This document shows positions 26,926 through 35,712 of a stretch of 64,000 nt of DNA, piece by piece. The position numbers and the translations under genes were made by a program. Below the pieces are notes generated by a model. The model saw nothing but the letters and a program-made list of their open reading frames with translations, was not told where the DNA came from and searched no databases. The DNA is from Pseudomonas mediterranea CFBP 5447 (lineage in GTDB: Bacteria > Pseudomonadota > Gammaproteobacteria > Pseudomonadales > Pseudomonadaceae). The stretch covers positions 1,474,670-1,538,669 of the forward strand of contig NZ_KN322987.1 of assembly GCF_000774145.1 (NCBI RefSeq), written 5' to 3'. How positions within the stretch are numbered: position 1 is the stretch's first letter; each line of letters begins with the position of its first letter.

Positions 26926-27840
26926 TCAAACCAACTTTTGCGCCAGCACCGCAATATGCTCCGGCCCGATCCCGCAGCAGCCGCCCAAGTGGCTGGCCCC
27001 ACGTTTCTGCCAGTCTGCCGCCCATTGAAGGTAGCCCGGTGGATCGAGGTCTTCCCGCAGCGGGTCCAACCCGTCGTTGGCGGTCGCTTCCTTGGGTTGC
27101 GGCGGAAAGGCATTGGCGTAGGCGCCGATGTGGATCTTCACCCCCAGACGCTCGAAGGTTTGGCGGGCGGCATCGATCGCCGCACCGATCACTTCCGGCT
27201 GGCTGCAGTTGAACAGCAGCGCCTCGACACCCAGTTCGGCCGCAACGGCCGCGGCGTCCGCCACCGGCTCGCCGGAACGCAGGCGCGGCACTTCGTCGGT
27301 GTCTTCATCCTTGAGGGTGAACGACAGCCAGAACGGCTTGCCATCCTTGGGCACCCCGGCGTGAATCGCCTTCGCTTCTATCGTCGAGCTTTGGGTTTCG
27401 GCCAACCACAGGTCGACATGGGGCGCCAGCCCGGCCACCAGGGGCGTCAGCAGCTCGCTGGCACGGGAAGCATCGAACAGATCAGGCCGATAGGAACCGA
27501 ACAGCGGCGGCAACGAGCCGGCCACCCGCACGGCCTTGCCGGACGCCTGTACCGCCCGCCGGGCCAGTTCGCCAGCCAGCGCTGCCAGTGCCTGGCCTTC
27601 GGCGGCGAAACGCGCTTCGCCAATGTGAAACGGTACGACGGCATAGCTGTTGCTGGTGATGACATTGGCCCCGCTGGCAATATAGGCTGCGTGCACGGCC
27701 TCTACTGCCTGCGGCGCTTCGCTCAGGGCCAACGCCGACCATTCGGGCTGCCTGAACGGCGCTCCACGGCGTTGCAGTTCGCGGCCCATGCCGCCGTCGA
27801 GAATGACTGTCGTTGCTGAGCCCATATGCGATTCACTCAT
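26926..27840 (-). CDS. homocysteine S-methyltransferase family protein
   Basis: 304-residue zinc-dependent methyltransferase of the MmuM/BHMT type, transferring a methyl group from S-methylmethionine or a related donor to homocysteine. Zinc ligands are seen as Cys in LFNCSQPE and the Cys pair in LGGCCGIGPEHI near the C-terminus; the N-terminal ILDGGMGRELQRRG is typical. The start is uncertain: ATG at 27840 or 27825, or GTG at 27861, none with a clear ribosome site. It is divergent from an amino-acid ABC importer that might bring in its substrate. Confidence 0.9.
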   Translation of the reverse strand: MSESHMGSATTVILDGGMGRELQRRGAPFRQPEWSALALSEAPQAVEAVHAAYIASGANVITSNSYAVVPFHIGEARFAAEGQALAALAGELARRAVQASGKAVRVAGSLPPLFGSYRPDLFDASRASELLTPLVAGLAPHVDLWLAETQSSTIEAKAIHAGVPKDGKPFWLSFTLKDEDTDEVPRLRSGEPVADAAAVAAELGVEALLFNCSQPEVIGAAIDAARQTFERLGVKIHIGAYANAFPPQPKEATANDGLDPLREDLDPPGYLQWAADWQKRGASHLGGCCGIGPEHIAVLAQKLV

Positions 27841-27938
27841 AAGCTTATGAAAATAACTCACTACCGGAGTTGTTCTTATAACTATTTAATACGCACTCTT
27901 CGGTTAACCACAACCTGTATTTTCAGCCAGGGCCTTAC

Positions 27939-28760
27939 ATGAAACTTAAACCATTGATGGCCCTGGGCCTGACTCTGTTGGCCGCCTCGTCGCAAGCATT
28001 CGCCGGCACCACGCTGGACCGTATCGAGCAGAAAAAAGAACTGGTCGGCGTATTGATGGAAAGCTACCCGCCCTTCTCGTTTCTCAACGATCAGAACCAG
28101 CTCGACGGGTTTGACGTCGACGTGGCCAAAGCCGTGGCGCAGAAGCTGGGCGTGAAGCTGCGCCTGGAAACGCCGTCCTGGGACGTGATCGCCGCCGGAC
28201 ACTGGAGCGGGCGCTATGACATCTGCATCTGCTCCATGACACCGAGCAAGGCCCGCGCCGAAGTGTTCGATTTCCCGGTGCAGTATTACGCCTCGCCGGC
28301 GGTGATCGTGGTCAACGCCAAGGACGACCGGATCCACGGTGCCAAGGACTTGAGCGACAAGAAAGTCGGCCTCACCAGTGCCTCCAGTTACGAGAGCTAC
28401 CTGAACAAGAACCTGGTGATCGAAGGCGCCGAGGATACCCGACTGAGCTATCCGTTCGAGAATGTACAGATCGCCCCGTATGACACCGACAACGTGGCCT
28501 TCCAGGACCTTGGCCTGGGCACCGGGGTACGCCTGGACGCGGTGTTGACCAACCTGGTGACCGCGCAGCCACGCCTGACCGAAGACAAGCGCTTCAAACT
28601 GGCCGGCGAGCCGTTGTATTCCGAACCGAATTCGGTGGCCATCGAAAAGGGCGACGCCCAGTGGGACAGCAAAGTGCGTGAAGTCTTCGCCCAGTTGAAA
28701 CAGGATGGTACCTTGAGCAAACTCTCGCAGAAATGGATCGGCGCTGACATCACTCAATGA
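27939..28760 (+). CDS. amino-acid ABC transporter substrate-binding protein
   Basis: 273-residue periplasmic binding protein (SBP_bac_3 type) with a signal peptide ending ASSQAFA. The core shows GVLMESYPPFSFLNDQNQLDGFDVDVAKAVAQKLG and GRYDICICSMTPSKARAEVFDFPVQYY, typical of polar amino-acid binding. Its stop overlaps the permease start by ATGA. The divergent methyltransferase suggests a sulfur amino acid, for example methionine or S-methylmethionine, but this is inference. Confidence 0.93.
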   Translation: MKLKPLMALGLTLLAASSQAFAGTTLDRIEQKKELVGVLMESYPPFSFLNDQNQLDGFDVDVAKAVAQKLGVKLRLETPSWDVIAAGHWSGRYDICICSMTPSKARAEVFDFPVQYYASPAVIVVNAKDDRIHGAKDLSDKKVGLTSASSYESYLNKNLVIEGAEDTRLSYPFENVQIAPYDTDNVAFQDLGLGTGVRLDAVLTNLVTAQPRLTEDKRFKLAGEPLYSEPNSVAIEKGDAQWDSKVREVFAQLKQDGTLSKLSQKWIGADITQ

Positions 28761-29593
28761 CCTCTTTTCCACCCCCTTCCCAGCCACCGCAACCGGTGGC
28801 TGAGTCGCGCCTGAAGAAAATCTTCGGTTTTCGCACACGGCTGTACCTGACCTGGGCGGCCATGCTCGTGCTGTTCGCGAGTTTTTTCCTCGGCTTCGAC
28901 CTGAAGTTCTCGATCATCCTCGACAAGTTGCCGAACCTGATCGGCCTGCACCTGGCCCCCAACGGCTTTCTGCAGGGCGCGATGCTGACGCTGTTCCTGT
29001 GCCTGTGTTCGATCGTCGCGTCGTCATTACTGGGCTTCATCACCGCCCTGGCGCGGCTGTCCAGCAGCGCGGTTGCGTTCGGCATTGCCAGTTTCTACGC
29101 CTCGTTCTTCCGTGGCACGCCGCTGCTGATCCAGATCCTGCTGATCTACCTGGGCCTGCCGCAACTGGGCGTGGTCCCGGGCGCCGTCACCGCTGGGATC
29201 ATCGCCCTGTCGCTGAACTATGGCGCCTACCTGAGCGAAATCTTCCGCGCGGGCATCGTCGGCGTCCCCCACGGCCAACGCGAAGCCTCGCTGGCGCTGG
29301 GCTTGAGCGAGACCGTGATCTTCTGGCGCGTCACCCTGCCCCAGGCCATGCGCACCATCATCCCGCCGACCACCAACCAGTTCATCTCCATGCTCAAGGA
29401 CTCCTCCCTGATCTCGGTGATGGGCGTCTGGGAGGTGATGTTCCTGGCGCAGTCCTACGGTCGCTCCAGCTATCGCTACATCGAAATGCTCACCACGGCG
29501 GCGATCATCTATTGGCTGATGTCCATCGCACTGGAGCTGATCCAGGCGCGGATGGAGCGGCATTATGGGAAGGCGTATCTCAAGCGCAGTTGA
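28757..29593 (+). CDS. amino-acid ABC transporter permease
   Basis: 278-residue His/Glu/Gln/Arg-type permease with about five membrane segments. The EAA loop is ASLALGLSETVIFWRVTLPQAMRTIIPPTTNQFISMLKDSSLISVMG, and FRGTPLLIQILLIYLG is the usual TM entry motif. Translationally coupled to the binding-protein gene. No ATPase gene follows: the next gene is an autotransporter. Confidence 0.93.
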   Translation: MTSFPPPSQPPQPVAESRLKKIFGFRTRLYLTWAAMLVLFASFFLGFDLKFSIILDKLPNLIGLHLAPNGFLQGAMLTLFLCLCSIVASSLLGFITALARLSSSAVAFGIASFYASFFRGTPLLIQILLIYLGLPQLGVVPGAVTAGIIALSLNYGAYLSEIFRAGIVGVPHGQREASLALGLSETVIFWRVTLPQAMRTIIPPTTNQFISMLKDSSLISVMGVWEVMFLAQSYGRSSYRYIEMLTTAAIIYWLMSIALELIQARMERHYGKAYLKRS

Positions 29594-29801
29594 CGCGCCA
29601 TCGCTGTCAAACGGACCGTTCCGAGAGTGATGTAGGGCAACGCCGCGTACCATGAACGCTGACGCGACGAGGCGCTGTTTCGCGCGCAACCGGCCTACGG
29701 CTTTCGTCGTGATCTCTCGCCACAGGCGCAGCGATGGCTGGCATCGCGCTCCAAGGGTGAATTTTTAAAGTGCGGACTCCCTTTACGAGAGGCCGCATTC
29801 A

Positions 29802-32003
29802 ATGCCAATCCAACACCTATACCCACCCCGACATCTCACGCTGGCAGTTGCCTTGGCAATCGGTTGTGTCGATACCTCGATGGCTGGGGTTATCGATGGC
29901 TCCCTTTCCTCGCCGCCCGAAACGATCCTACAGATGCAAGCCCGTCTCAAGGCGTTCGCCAGTGCACCACAGACCACACACACCAAAGTCACCAAGACCT
30001 TCAACGGCCCCGAGGGGCTCGCGCTGAAAAAGGGCAACGACGACGATCTGGTGACCGTGAGTGGACGCGGCAAGCTCATCGGGCGGGTCGACGGCGGAGG
30101 CGGGATCAATGTCCTGCAACTGGACACCGTGGCCGGCGGCAAGCTGGATGAAGTACGCAACTTCCAGGACTTGCATGCCAAGCGCGGGGAATGGTCGAAC
30201 ACCCTCGGCTTCGATGGCCGAAGCCTGATCGAGCCGAAAGCCAAGTTGATCAACACCGGGCATCTCGCCGGCGACGTGCACGTTCTCGGCGGCTTCGATA
30301 ATCAGGGCACTGCCGCCAGGAGCATATTCGTGGCGCCCAACGCCTACATGACGAACTCGGGCACCGCCGGGGCCGTTGCAGTGGCAGAAACAGCCCGGTT
30401 CAGCGGCAGCGGAACGATGGAGAGCCTCGACATGGCGGGACTATTGGAGGTTGGCCCGGAAATGGGTGCGCCTTCCATTGCAAAGGACTTCAAGCTGTCG
30501 CAAGGCGCGACGCTCGTCTACGGCGTCGATGCCCAGGGAGGCAGTGCCACGATCACCGTCGGGGGTATCGCGACCCTGGACAACGCGACGCTGAAAATCA
30601 ACGCCGCACCGGGCGAGTATGTCGGCACAAGCGAACATACGGTTATCGAAGCGTCCAGGGTTGAAGGTGAGTTCGGGCAGGTCATCAATGACCTTGCATT
30701 CATGACGGCGACGCCCAACTATCTAGGGACACAGGTCAATCTGACCTATGCGCGCAACGATGTTCCGCTGGAGGCTCTGGCGACTTCCGATAACGCGCGT
30801 AATTTCGCAGCCCACATCGAAGAGCCGCAACCGGTCAAACCAGCGGCACCACCCGCTGTGGAGGCGCCTACCGTTGCACGGCCACCTGCCACCGAGACGA
30901 ACATCGTCGTGCCGCCAGTCAAACCGGCCGAGCCGGCTGGAACCGTCCACGTTGCACAAACACCCGCCGCTCCGTCACCCGCCGACAAACCTGCCGCAAA
31001 ACCCAACGCCGCGATCAACGCCTTGCTGGGCACCAATGTATTCACAGCTGCCGACGCTATCGACCAGCTTACGGGTTATGACACCGCGAACCTCGCCAAC
31101 GCCACCCTGAGCAGCAGCGTTCCGATCAGCACCGGGATGCTCTCGGCCATGGGCCGAAGACATCCCGAAAGTGCGCCCGTCGACGGCCAGGTCTGGGTCC
31201 AGGCCATCGGCAACAGCGGGGTTGTCGGTAGGCAATGGGGAAGCGATGCCCTCAAACATTCGACAACGGGGCTGATGCTGGGGACCGATTGGGCGGTCAG
31301 CCCTGAATGGCGCCTGGGCGTCATCGGCAGCAAGACGCAGACGCGGCTGGATGGCTACCGCTTCGATGGTGGGCTCAACAGTTGGTACCTGGGCGCATAC
31401 GCACTGCGCCAGGATGGCCCGCTGGCGCTGCGCCTGGGCGCCGTGTATGGCGACCATGACGGCAGCACCAAGCGCCACGTGGCCTTCAATGGTTTCAGTG
31501 ACCGTCTCAAGGGGCGTTACGACGCCCATACGCAGCAGGTCTTCGGGCAGATGGGCTATCGCTTCGACGTCGCTCATGTCGAGGTCGAACCTTATGCCCA
31601 CTTGGGCTATCAACGTTATCAACGTGACCGCTACCGGGAAAAAGGCGGGGACGCAGCGTTGAACATCCACGGCCAGACCCAGGACGCTTACAGCAGCAAC
31701 CTGGGCCTGCGCCTCGCCCGGCCTTTTGCCCTGGATCGCGGCATGCAATGGACTCCCCGCCTGAATGTCGGCTGGAAACACCTCTACGGCGACGTCACCG
31801 GCCGTTCTCGCCAGGGCCTGGTGAGCGGCGGCAGTACCTATCGGGTGGAAGGCACCGAGCTGGACCGCGACAGCCTGCTCGTCGAAGCGGGGTTGGACCT
31901 GGCTGTTTCACCCTGGCATACGCTGGGACTGGGCTATAGCGGTGAAACGGGCAACGACAACCGTAACCAGGCGCTGATGGGCCACTGGCGGATGATGCTC
32001 TGA
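29802..32003 (+). CDS. autotransporter with C-terminal beta-barrel
   Basis: 733-residue outer-membrane protein. A signal peptide (HLTLAVALAIGCVDTSMA) is followed by a short passenger of about 320 residues with beta-helix-like repeats (GGKLDEV, LINTGHLAGDVHVLGGFDNQG, GTMESLDMAGLLEVG), a Pro/Ala-rich linker (about residues 345-400), an alpha-helical segment, and a type V barrel of about 270 residues beginning near VWVQAIGNSG. The barrel shows regular amphipathic strands and ends in HWRMML rather than the commoner aromatic residue. No protease triad is evident in the passenger; adhesion is a guess. It stands alone between the ABC genes and pycB. Confidence 0.88.
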   Translation: MPIQHLYPPRHLTLAVALAIGCVDTSMAGVIDGSLSSPPETILQMQARLKAFASAPQTTHTKVTKTFNGPEGLALKKGNDDDLVTVSGRGKLIGRVDGGGGINVLQLDTVAGGKLDEVRNFQDLHAKRGEWSNTLGFDGRSLIEPKAKLINTGHLAGDVHVLGGFDNQGTAARSIFVAPNAYMTNSGTAGAVAVAETARFSGSGTMESLDMAGLLEVGPEMGAPSIAKDFKLSQGATLVYGVDAQGGSATITVGGIATLDNATLKINAAPGEYVGTSEHTVIEASRVEGEFGQVINDLAFMTATPNYLGTQVNLTYARNDVPLEALATSDNARNFAAHIEEPQPVKPAAPPAVEAPTVARPPATETNIVVPPVKPAEPAGTVHVAQTPAAPSPADKPAAKPNAAINALLGTNVFTAADAIDQLTGYDTANLANATLSSSVPISTGMLSAMGRRHPESAPVDGQVWVQAIGNSGVVGRQWGSDALKHSTTGLMLGTDWAVSPEWRLGVIGSKTQTRLDGYRFDGGLNSWYLGAYALRQDGPLALRLGAVYGDHDGSTKRHVAFNGFSDRLKGRYDAHTQQVFGQMGYRFDVAHVEVEPYAHLGYQRYQRDRYREKGGDAALNIHGQTQDAYSSNLGLRLARPFALDRGMQWTPRLNVGWKHLYGDVTGRSRQGLVSGGSTYRVEGTELDRDSLLVEAGLDLAVSPWHTLGLGYSGETGNDNRNQALMGHWRMML

Positions 32004-32086
32004 CCGATAAAGGAGCACACCGTGTCCCTCGCTCGGACGAGCGCTATCGGGTGTATCAGGCGCCATCGATATTGTCTGACCTGACG

Positions 32087-32112
32087 CTATCGCGAGCAGG
32101 CTCGCTCCCACA
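32087..32112 (-). repeat. single REP arm
   Basis: One CATCGCGAGCAGG-type arm between the autotransporter and pycB. Confidence 0.8.
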
Positions 32113-32142
32113 GGTGTTTTGGTGTGGGGCAGGCATTTGCGC

Positions 32143-32168
32143 AAAAAAAAGGGGAGCACATGCCCCCC
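32143..32168 (-). terminator. Rho-independent terminator of pycAB
   Basis: On the minus strand a GC-rich stem (32151-32156 with 32163-32168, one mismatch) is followed by eight U (32143-32150). It lies 32 bp after the pycB stop. Confidence 0.8.
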
Positions 32169-32200
32169 CGAGGTTAAAGCGTTGTATCGAGGCTGTTCGC

Positions 32201-34009
32201 TCAGCCTTCGATCTCGATCAGAATCTCGCCCGGGTTGACCCGGTCGCCCTTGGCCACATGAATGGCAGTGACCTTGCCGGCGATGGCCGCCTGTACTTCG
32301 GTCTCCATCTTCATGGCTTCGGTGATCAGCACGGCCTGGCCGGCCTTCACCACGTCGCCTTCCTTGACCAGCACGTCGACGATGTTGCCCGGCATGGTGG
32401 TGCTGACGTGACCCGGTGCAGAGGCTTGCTTGCGCTTGCTGCTGCCGCCGCCGACGAACTCATTGAGCGGTTCGAACACCACTTCTTCCGGCATGCCATC
32501 GATGGACAGGTAGAAGTGACGCTTGCCTTCGGCCTTGACGCCGACCCCGGTGATGTCGACGCGGTAGGTTTCGCCGTGAACGTCGATGACGAACTCGGTC
32601 GGCACACCTTCGCCGCCCGCCGAACTCACGCTGCCCGCCTCAGGGATCGGCAGCAGTACTTCCGGAGTCAGGGTGCCGGCTTCGCGCTCTTCCAGGAACT
32701 TGCGTCCGATGTCCGGGAACATGGCATAGGTCAGCACGTCTTCTTCGGATTTGGCCAGTGCGCCGATTTCGCCACGCAGCTTGGTCATTTCCGGCTTGAG
32801 CAGATCGGCCGGACGCACGTCGATCACGTCTTCGCTACCGATAGCCTGGCGACGCAGCTTCTCGTTCACTTCGCCCGGTGCCTTGCCGTAACCGCCTTGC
32901 AGGTAGAGCTTCACTTCATTGGTGATGGTCTTGTAGCGCTCGCCGGCCAGCACGTTGAAGAAGGCCTGGGTACCGACGATCTGCGAGGTCGGCGTGACCA
33001 ACGGCGGGAAGCCGAGGTCTTCGCGCACCCGCGGGATTTCCGCCAGCACTTCGTTCATGCGATTCAGGGCGCCCTGCTCTTTCAACTGGTTGGCCAGGTT
33101 GGAAATCATCCCACCCGGTACCTGGTTGACCTGGACACGGGTGTCCACCGCCGTGAACTGGCTTTCGAACTGGTGGTACTTCTTGCGCACCGCATAGAAG
33201 TACAGGCCGATTTCCTGCAGCAATTCCAAGTCCAGGCCGGTGTCGAACTCACTGCCCTTGAGGGCGGCGACCATCGATTCGGTGCCAGGGTGGCTGGTGC
33301 CCCAGGCGAAACTGGAAATGGCGGTGTCGATGTGGTCGGCGCCGTTCTCGACAGCCTTGAGCTGACACATCGCGGCCAGACCGGCGGTGTCATGGGAGTG
33401 GATGAACACCGGCAACGATTGCTCGGCCTTCAAGGCTTTCACCAGTTCGCCGGTGGCGTACGGGGTCAGCAAACCGGCCATGTCCTTGATCGCCACCGAG
33501 TCGCAACCCATGGCTTCCATCTGCTTGGCCTGGGCCACGAAAGCATCGATGGTGTGCACCGGACTGGTGGTGTAAGCGATGGTGCCCTGGGCATGCTTGC
33601 CGGCAGCCTTCACCGCCTCAATGGCCACGCGCAGGTTACGCACATCATTCATCGCATCGAAAATACGGAACACATCGATGCCGTTGACCGCAGCCTTGGC
33701 CACGAACGCCTTGACCACGTCATCGCTGTAATGGCGATAGCCCAACAGGTTCTGGCCGCGCAGCAACATTTGCAGGCGGGTGTTGGGCAGCGCGGCGCGC
33801 AGTTGGCGCAGGCGCTCCCACGGGTCTTCTTTCAGGAAACGCACGCAGGCGTCGAACGTCGCGCCGCCCCAGACTTCCAGCGACCAGTAGCCGACTTTGT
33901 CGAGCTTGTCGCAGATAGGCAGCATGTCTTCGGTACGCATGCGGGTGGCGAGCAGCGATTGATGGGCGTCGCGCAGGATTGTGTCGGTAACGTGGATCTT
34001 CTTGGACAT
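32201..34009 (-). CDS. pycB: pyruvate carboxylase subunit B (biotin carboxyl carrier and carboxyltransferase)
   Basis: 602-residue subunit that carries biotin and transfers the carboxyl group to pyruvate, giving oxaloacetate (anaplerosis). The N-terminal TIM barrel starts TDTILRDAHQSLLATRM and holds metal ligands in FIHSHDTAGL; the C-terminal biotinyl domain ends with the biotinylated Lys in ITEAMKMETEV. The same architecture is annotated as oxaloacetate decarboxylase alpha in some genomes, but the adjacent pycA-type biotin carboxylase makes it the two-subunit carboxylase. GAGGAG precedes the ATG. Confidence 0.95.
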   Translation of the reverse strand: MSKKIHVTDTILRDAHQSLLATRMRTEDMLPICDKLDKVGYWSLEVWGGATFDACVRFLKEDPWERLRQLRAALPNTRLQMLLRGQNLLGYRHYSDDVVKAFVAKAAVNGIDVFRIFDAMNDVRNLRVAIEAVKAAGKHAQGTIAYTTSPVHTIDAFVAQAKQMEAMGCDSVAIKDMAGLLTPYATGELVKALKAEQSLPVFIHSHDTAGLAAMCQLKAVENGADHIDTAISSFAWGTSHPGTESMVAALKGSEFDTGLDLELLQEIGLYFYAVRKKYHQFESQFTAVDTRVQVNQVPGGMISNLANQLKEQGALNRMNEVLAEIPRVREDLGFPPLVTPTSQIVGTQAFFNVLAGERYKTITNEVKLYLQGGYGKAPGEVNEKLRRQAIGSEDVIDVRPADLLKPEMTKLRGEIGALAKSEEDVLTYAMFPDIGRKFLEEREAGTLTPEVLLPIPEAGSVSSAGGEGVPTEFVIDVHGETYRVDITGVGVKAEGKRHFYLSIDGMPEEVVFEPLNEFVGGGSSKRKQASAPGHVSTTMPGNIVDVLVKEGDVVKAGQAVLITEAMKMETEVQAAIAGKVTAIHVAKGDRVNPGEILIEIEG

Positions 34010-34025
34010 ATTCGGAACTCCTCAT

Positions 34026-34103
34026 AGCTGCAAGCTTCGAGCCGCAAGCTACAAGTAAAAGCTGACCCGCTCTTGCTTGAAGCTTGTAGCTCACAGCTCG
34101 CCG
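34026..34103. repeat. AGCTTGTAGCTTGAAGC-type repeat between pycA and pycB
   Basis: Dense mosaic of AAGCTT, GCAAGCT and CTTGTAGCT words with an outer 9-bp dyad AGCTACAAG/CTTGTAGCT. It fills most of the 100-bp intercistronic gap. Its wording is like a dispersed Pseudomonas palindrome. Confidence 0.7.
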
Positions 34104-34109
34104 CTGTTG

Positions 34110-35525
34110 TTATAGGCCTGCGTGGGCGGCAATGGCGGCAGCGATGGCCAGGGCCAGCTCTTCGGGTTTGCGCTTGATCGAGTAATTGGTCAGTTCAGGG
34201 TGGCTTTCGACGAAGCTGGTATTGAACTGGCCGCTCCGGAATTCCGGGTTGCGCAGGATTTCCTGGTAGTACGCGGCAGTGGTCTTGACCCCCTGCAGGC
34301 GCATGTCATCCAGGGCGCGCAGGCCTCGGTCCATGGCTTCTTCCCAGGTCAACGCCCAGACCACCAGTTTCAGGCACATCGAATCGTAGAACGGTGGAAT
34401 GGTGTAGCCGGTGTAGATCGCCGTATCGGTGCGCACGCCGGGGCCACCCGGGGCGTAGTAGCGAGTGATCTTGCCGAAGCTGGGCAGGAAGTTGTTCTTC
34501 GGGTCCTCGGCATTGATCCGGAACTGCAAGGCAAAGCCACGGTGCTGAATGTCTTCCTGCTTGACCGACAACGGCAAGCCGGACGCGATGCGGATCTGCT
34601 CGCGAACGATATCGATACCGGTGATTTCTTCGGTGATGGTGTGTTCCACCTGCACCCGGGTGTTCATTTCCATGAAGTACACCTCGCCCTCGGCGAGCAG
34701 GAACTCCACGGTGCCGGCGTTCTCGTAGCCCACGGCCTTCGCGGCGCGCACCGACAGATCGCCGATGTAGGCGCGCTGCTCGGGCGTCAGTTGCGGGCTG
34801 GGGGCGATTTCGATCAGCTTCTGGTTGCGCCGCTGGATCGAGCAATCCCGTTCGAACAGATGCACCACGTTGCCGAAACTGTCACCCAGGATCTGCGCTT
34901 CGATGTGCTTGGGGTTGACGATGCACTTTTCCAGGAATACTTCCGCCGAACCGAACGCCTTGGTGGCTTCGGAAATGACTCGCGGGAAGGCCTGCTCCAG
35001 TTCTTCACGGCTGTTGCAACGGCGGATACCCCGACCGCCGCCGCCGGACGTGGCCTTGAGCATCACCGGGTAACCGATCCGGTCGCCCTCGGCCAAGGCC
35101 TCTTCGATGCCCGAAACGTTGCCTTCGGTACCCGGCGTGACCGGCACGCCGGCCTTGATCATGCTGCGCCGGGCTTCGGTCTTGTCGCCCATGCGGCGAA
35201 TGACTTCTGCCGCCGGACCAATGAATTTGATACCGCGTTCGGCGCAGATGTCTGCCAGTTCGGCGTTTTCTGAAAGAAAGCCGTAGCCGGGATGCAAGGC
35301 ATCGCAGCCGGTTTCGACAGCCAGGTTCACCAATTTGCGCGGGTTGAGATAGCCGGCCAGCGGGTCAGCGCCGATGCTGTGGGCCTCATCCGCGCGCTTG
35401 ACATGCAGGGCATGGCGATCAGCGTCGGAATAGACCGCGACCGAGCGAATGCCCATCTCGGCGCAAGCGCGCACGATGCGGACGGCAATCTCACCACGGT
35501 TGGCGATCAAGATCTTTTTTATCAA
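34110..35525 (-). CDS. pycA: pyruvate carboxylase subunit A (biotin carboxylase)
   Basis: 471-residue ATP-grasp biotin carboxylase: KKILIANRGEIAVRIVRACAEMG at the N-terminus, KATSGGGGRGIRRC (glycine-rich ATP loop), and EMNTRVQVEHTITEEITG. The conserved N-terminus begins at a TTG codon at 35525 preceded by AGGGAACC; no ATG in frame fits, and the frame upstream is not conserved. It is the first gene of pycAB, divergent from its regulator pycR. Confidence 0.95.
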   Translation of the reverse strand: MIKKILIANRGEIAVRIVRACAEMGIRSVAVYSDADRHALHVKRADEAHSIGADPLAGYLNPRKLVNLAVETGCDALHPGYGFLSENAELADICAERGIKFIGPAAEVIRRMGDKTEARRSMIKAGVPVTPGTEGNVSGIEEALAEGDRIGYPVMLKATSGGGGRGIRRCNSREELEQAFPRVISEATKAFGSAEVFLEKCIVNPKHIEAQILGDSFGNVVHLFERDCSIQRRNQKLIEIAPSPQLTPEQRAYIGDLSVRAAKAVGYENAGTVEFLLAEGEVYFMEMNTRVQVEHTITEEITGIDIVREQIRIASGLPLSVKQEDIQHRGFALQFRINAEDPKNNFLPSFGKITRYYAPGGPGVRTDTAIYTGYTIPPFYDSMCLKLVVWALTWEEAMDRGLRALDDMRLQGVKTTAAYYQEILRNPEFRSGQFNTSFVESHPELTNYSIKRKPEELALAIAAAIAAHAGL

Positions 35526-35659
35526 TTGGAGGTTCCCTTGAGCCGGTGATACCACGGCCTGAGGTTCAGGCCGACGCGTGACCAGATGTAACAATCGGTC
35601 GCAGCACCACACTAGTCCCGGGCGTTGATTAACAAAAATGAATATTTATTGGGTCAGGC

Positions 35660-35675
35660 ATAAGCAAAGACTTAT
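35660..35675. promoter_or_regulatory. candidate PycR operator
   Basis: ATAAG-N6-CTTAT perfect dyad in the pycA-pycR divergent region, 38 bp before the pycR start. Size and location suit a LysR-type binding site. Confidence 0.45.
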
Positions 35676-35712
35676 AGTTTCACCATCCAATTCGGACCAA
35701 GGTGCCTGAAAG

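Noticed and set aside
29594..29770. Gene remnant between the ABC permease and the autotransporter
   Set aside because: Some codon-like texture, but no family could be recognised in any frame.
32051..34027. 658-codon open frame opposite pycB
   Set aside because: Shadow of pycB; starts in a REP arm and has no recognisable domain.
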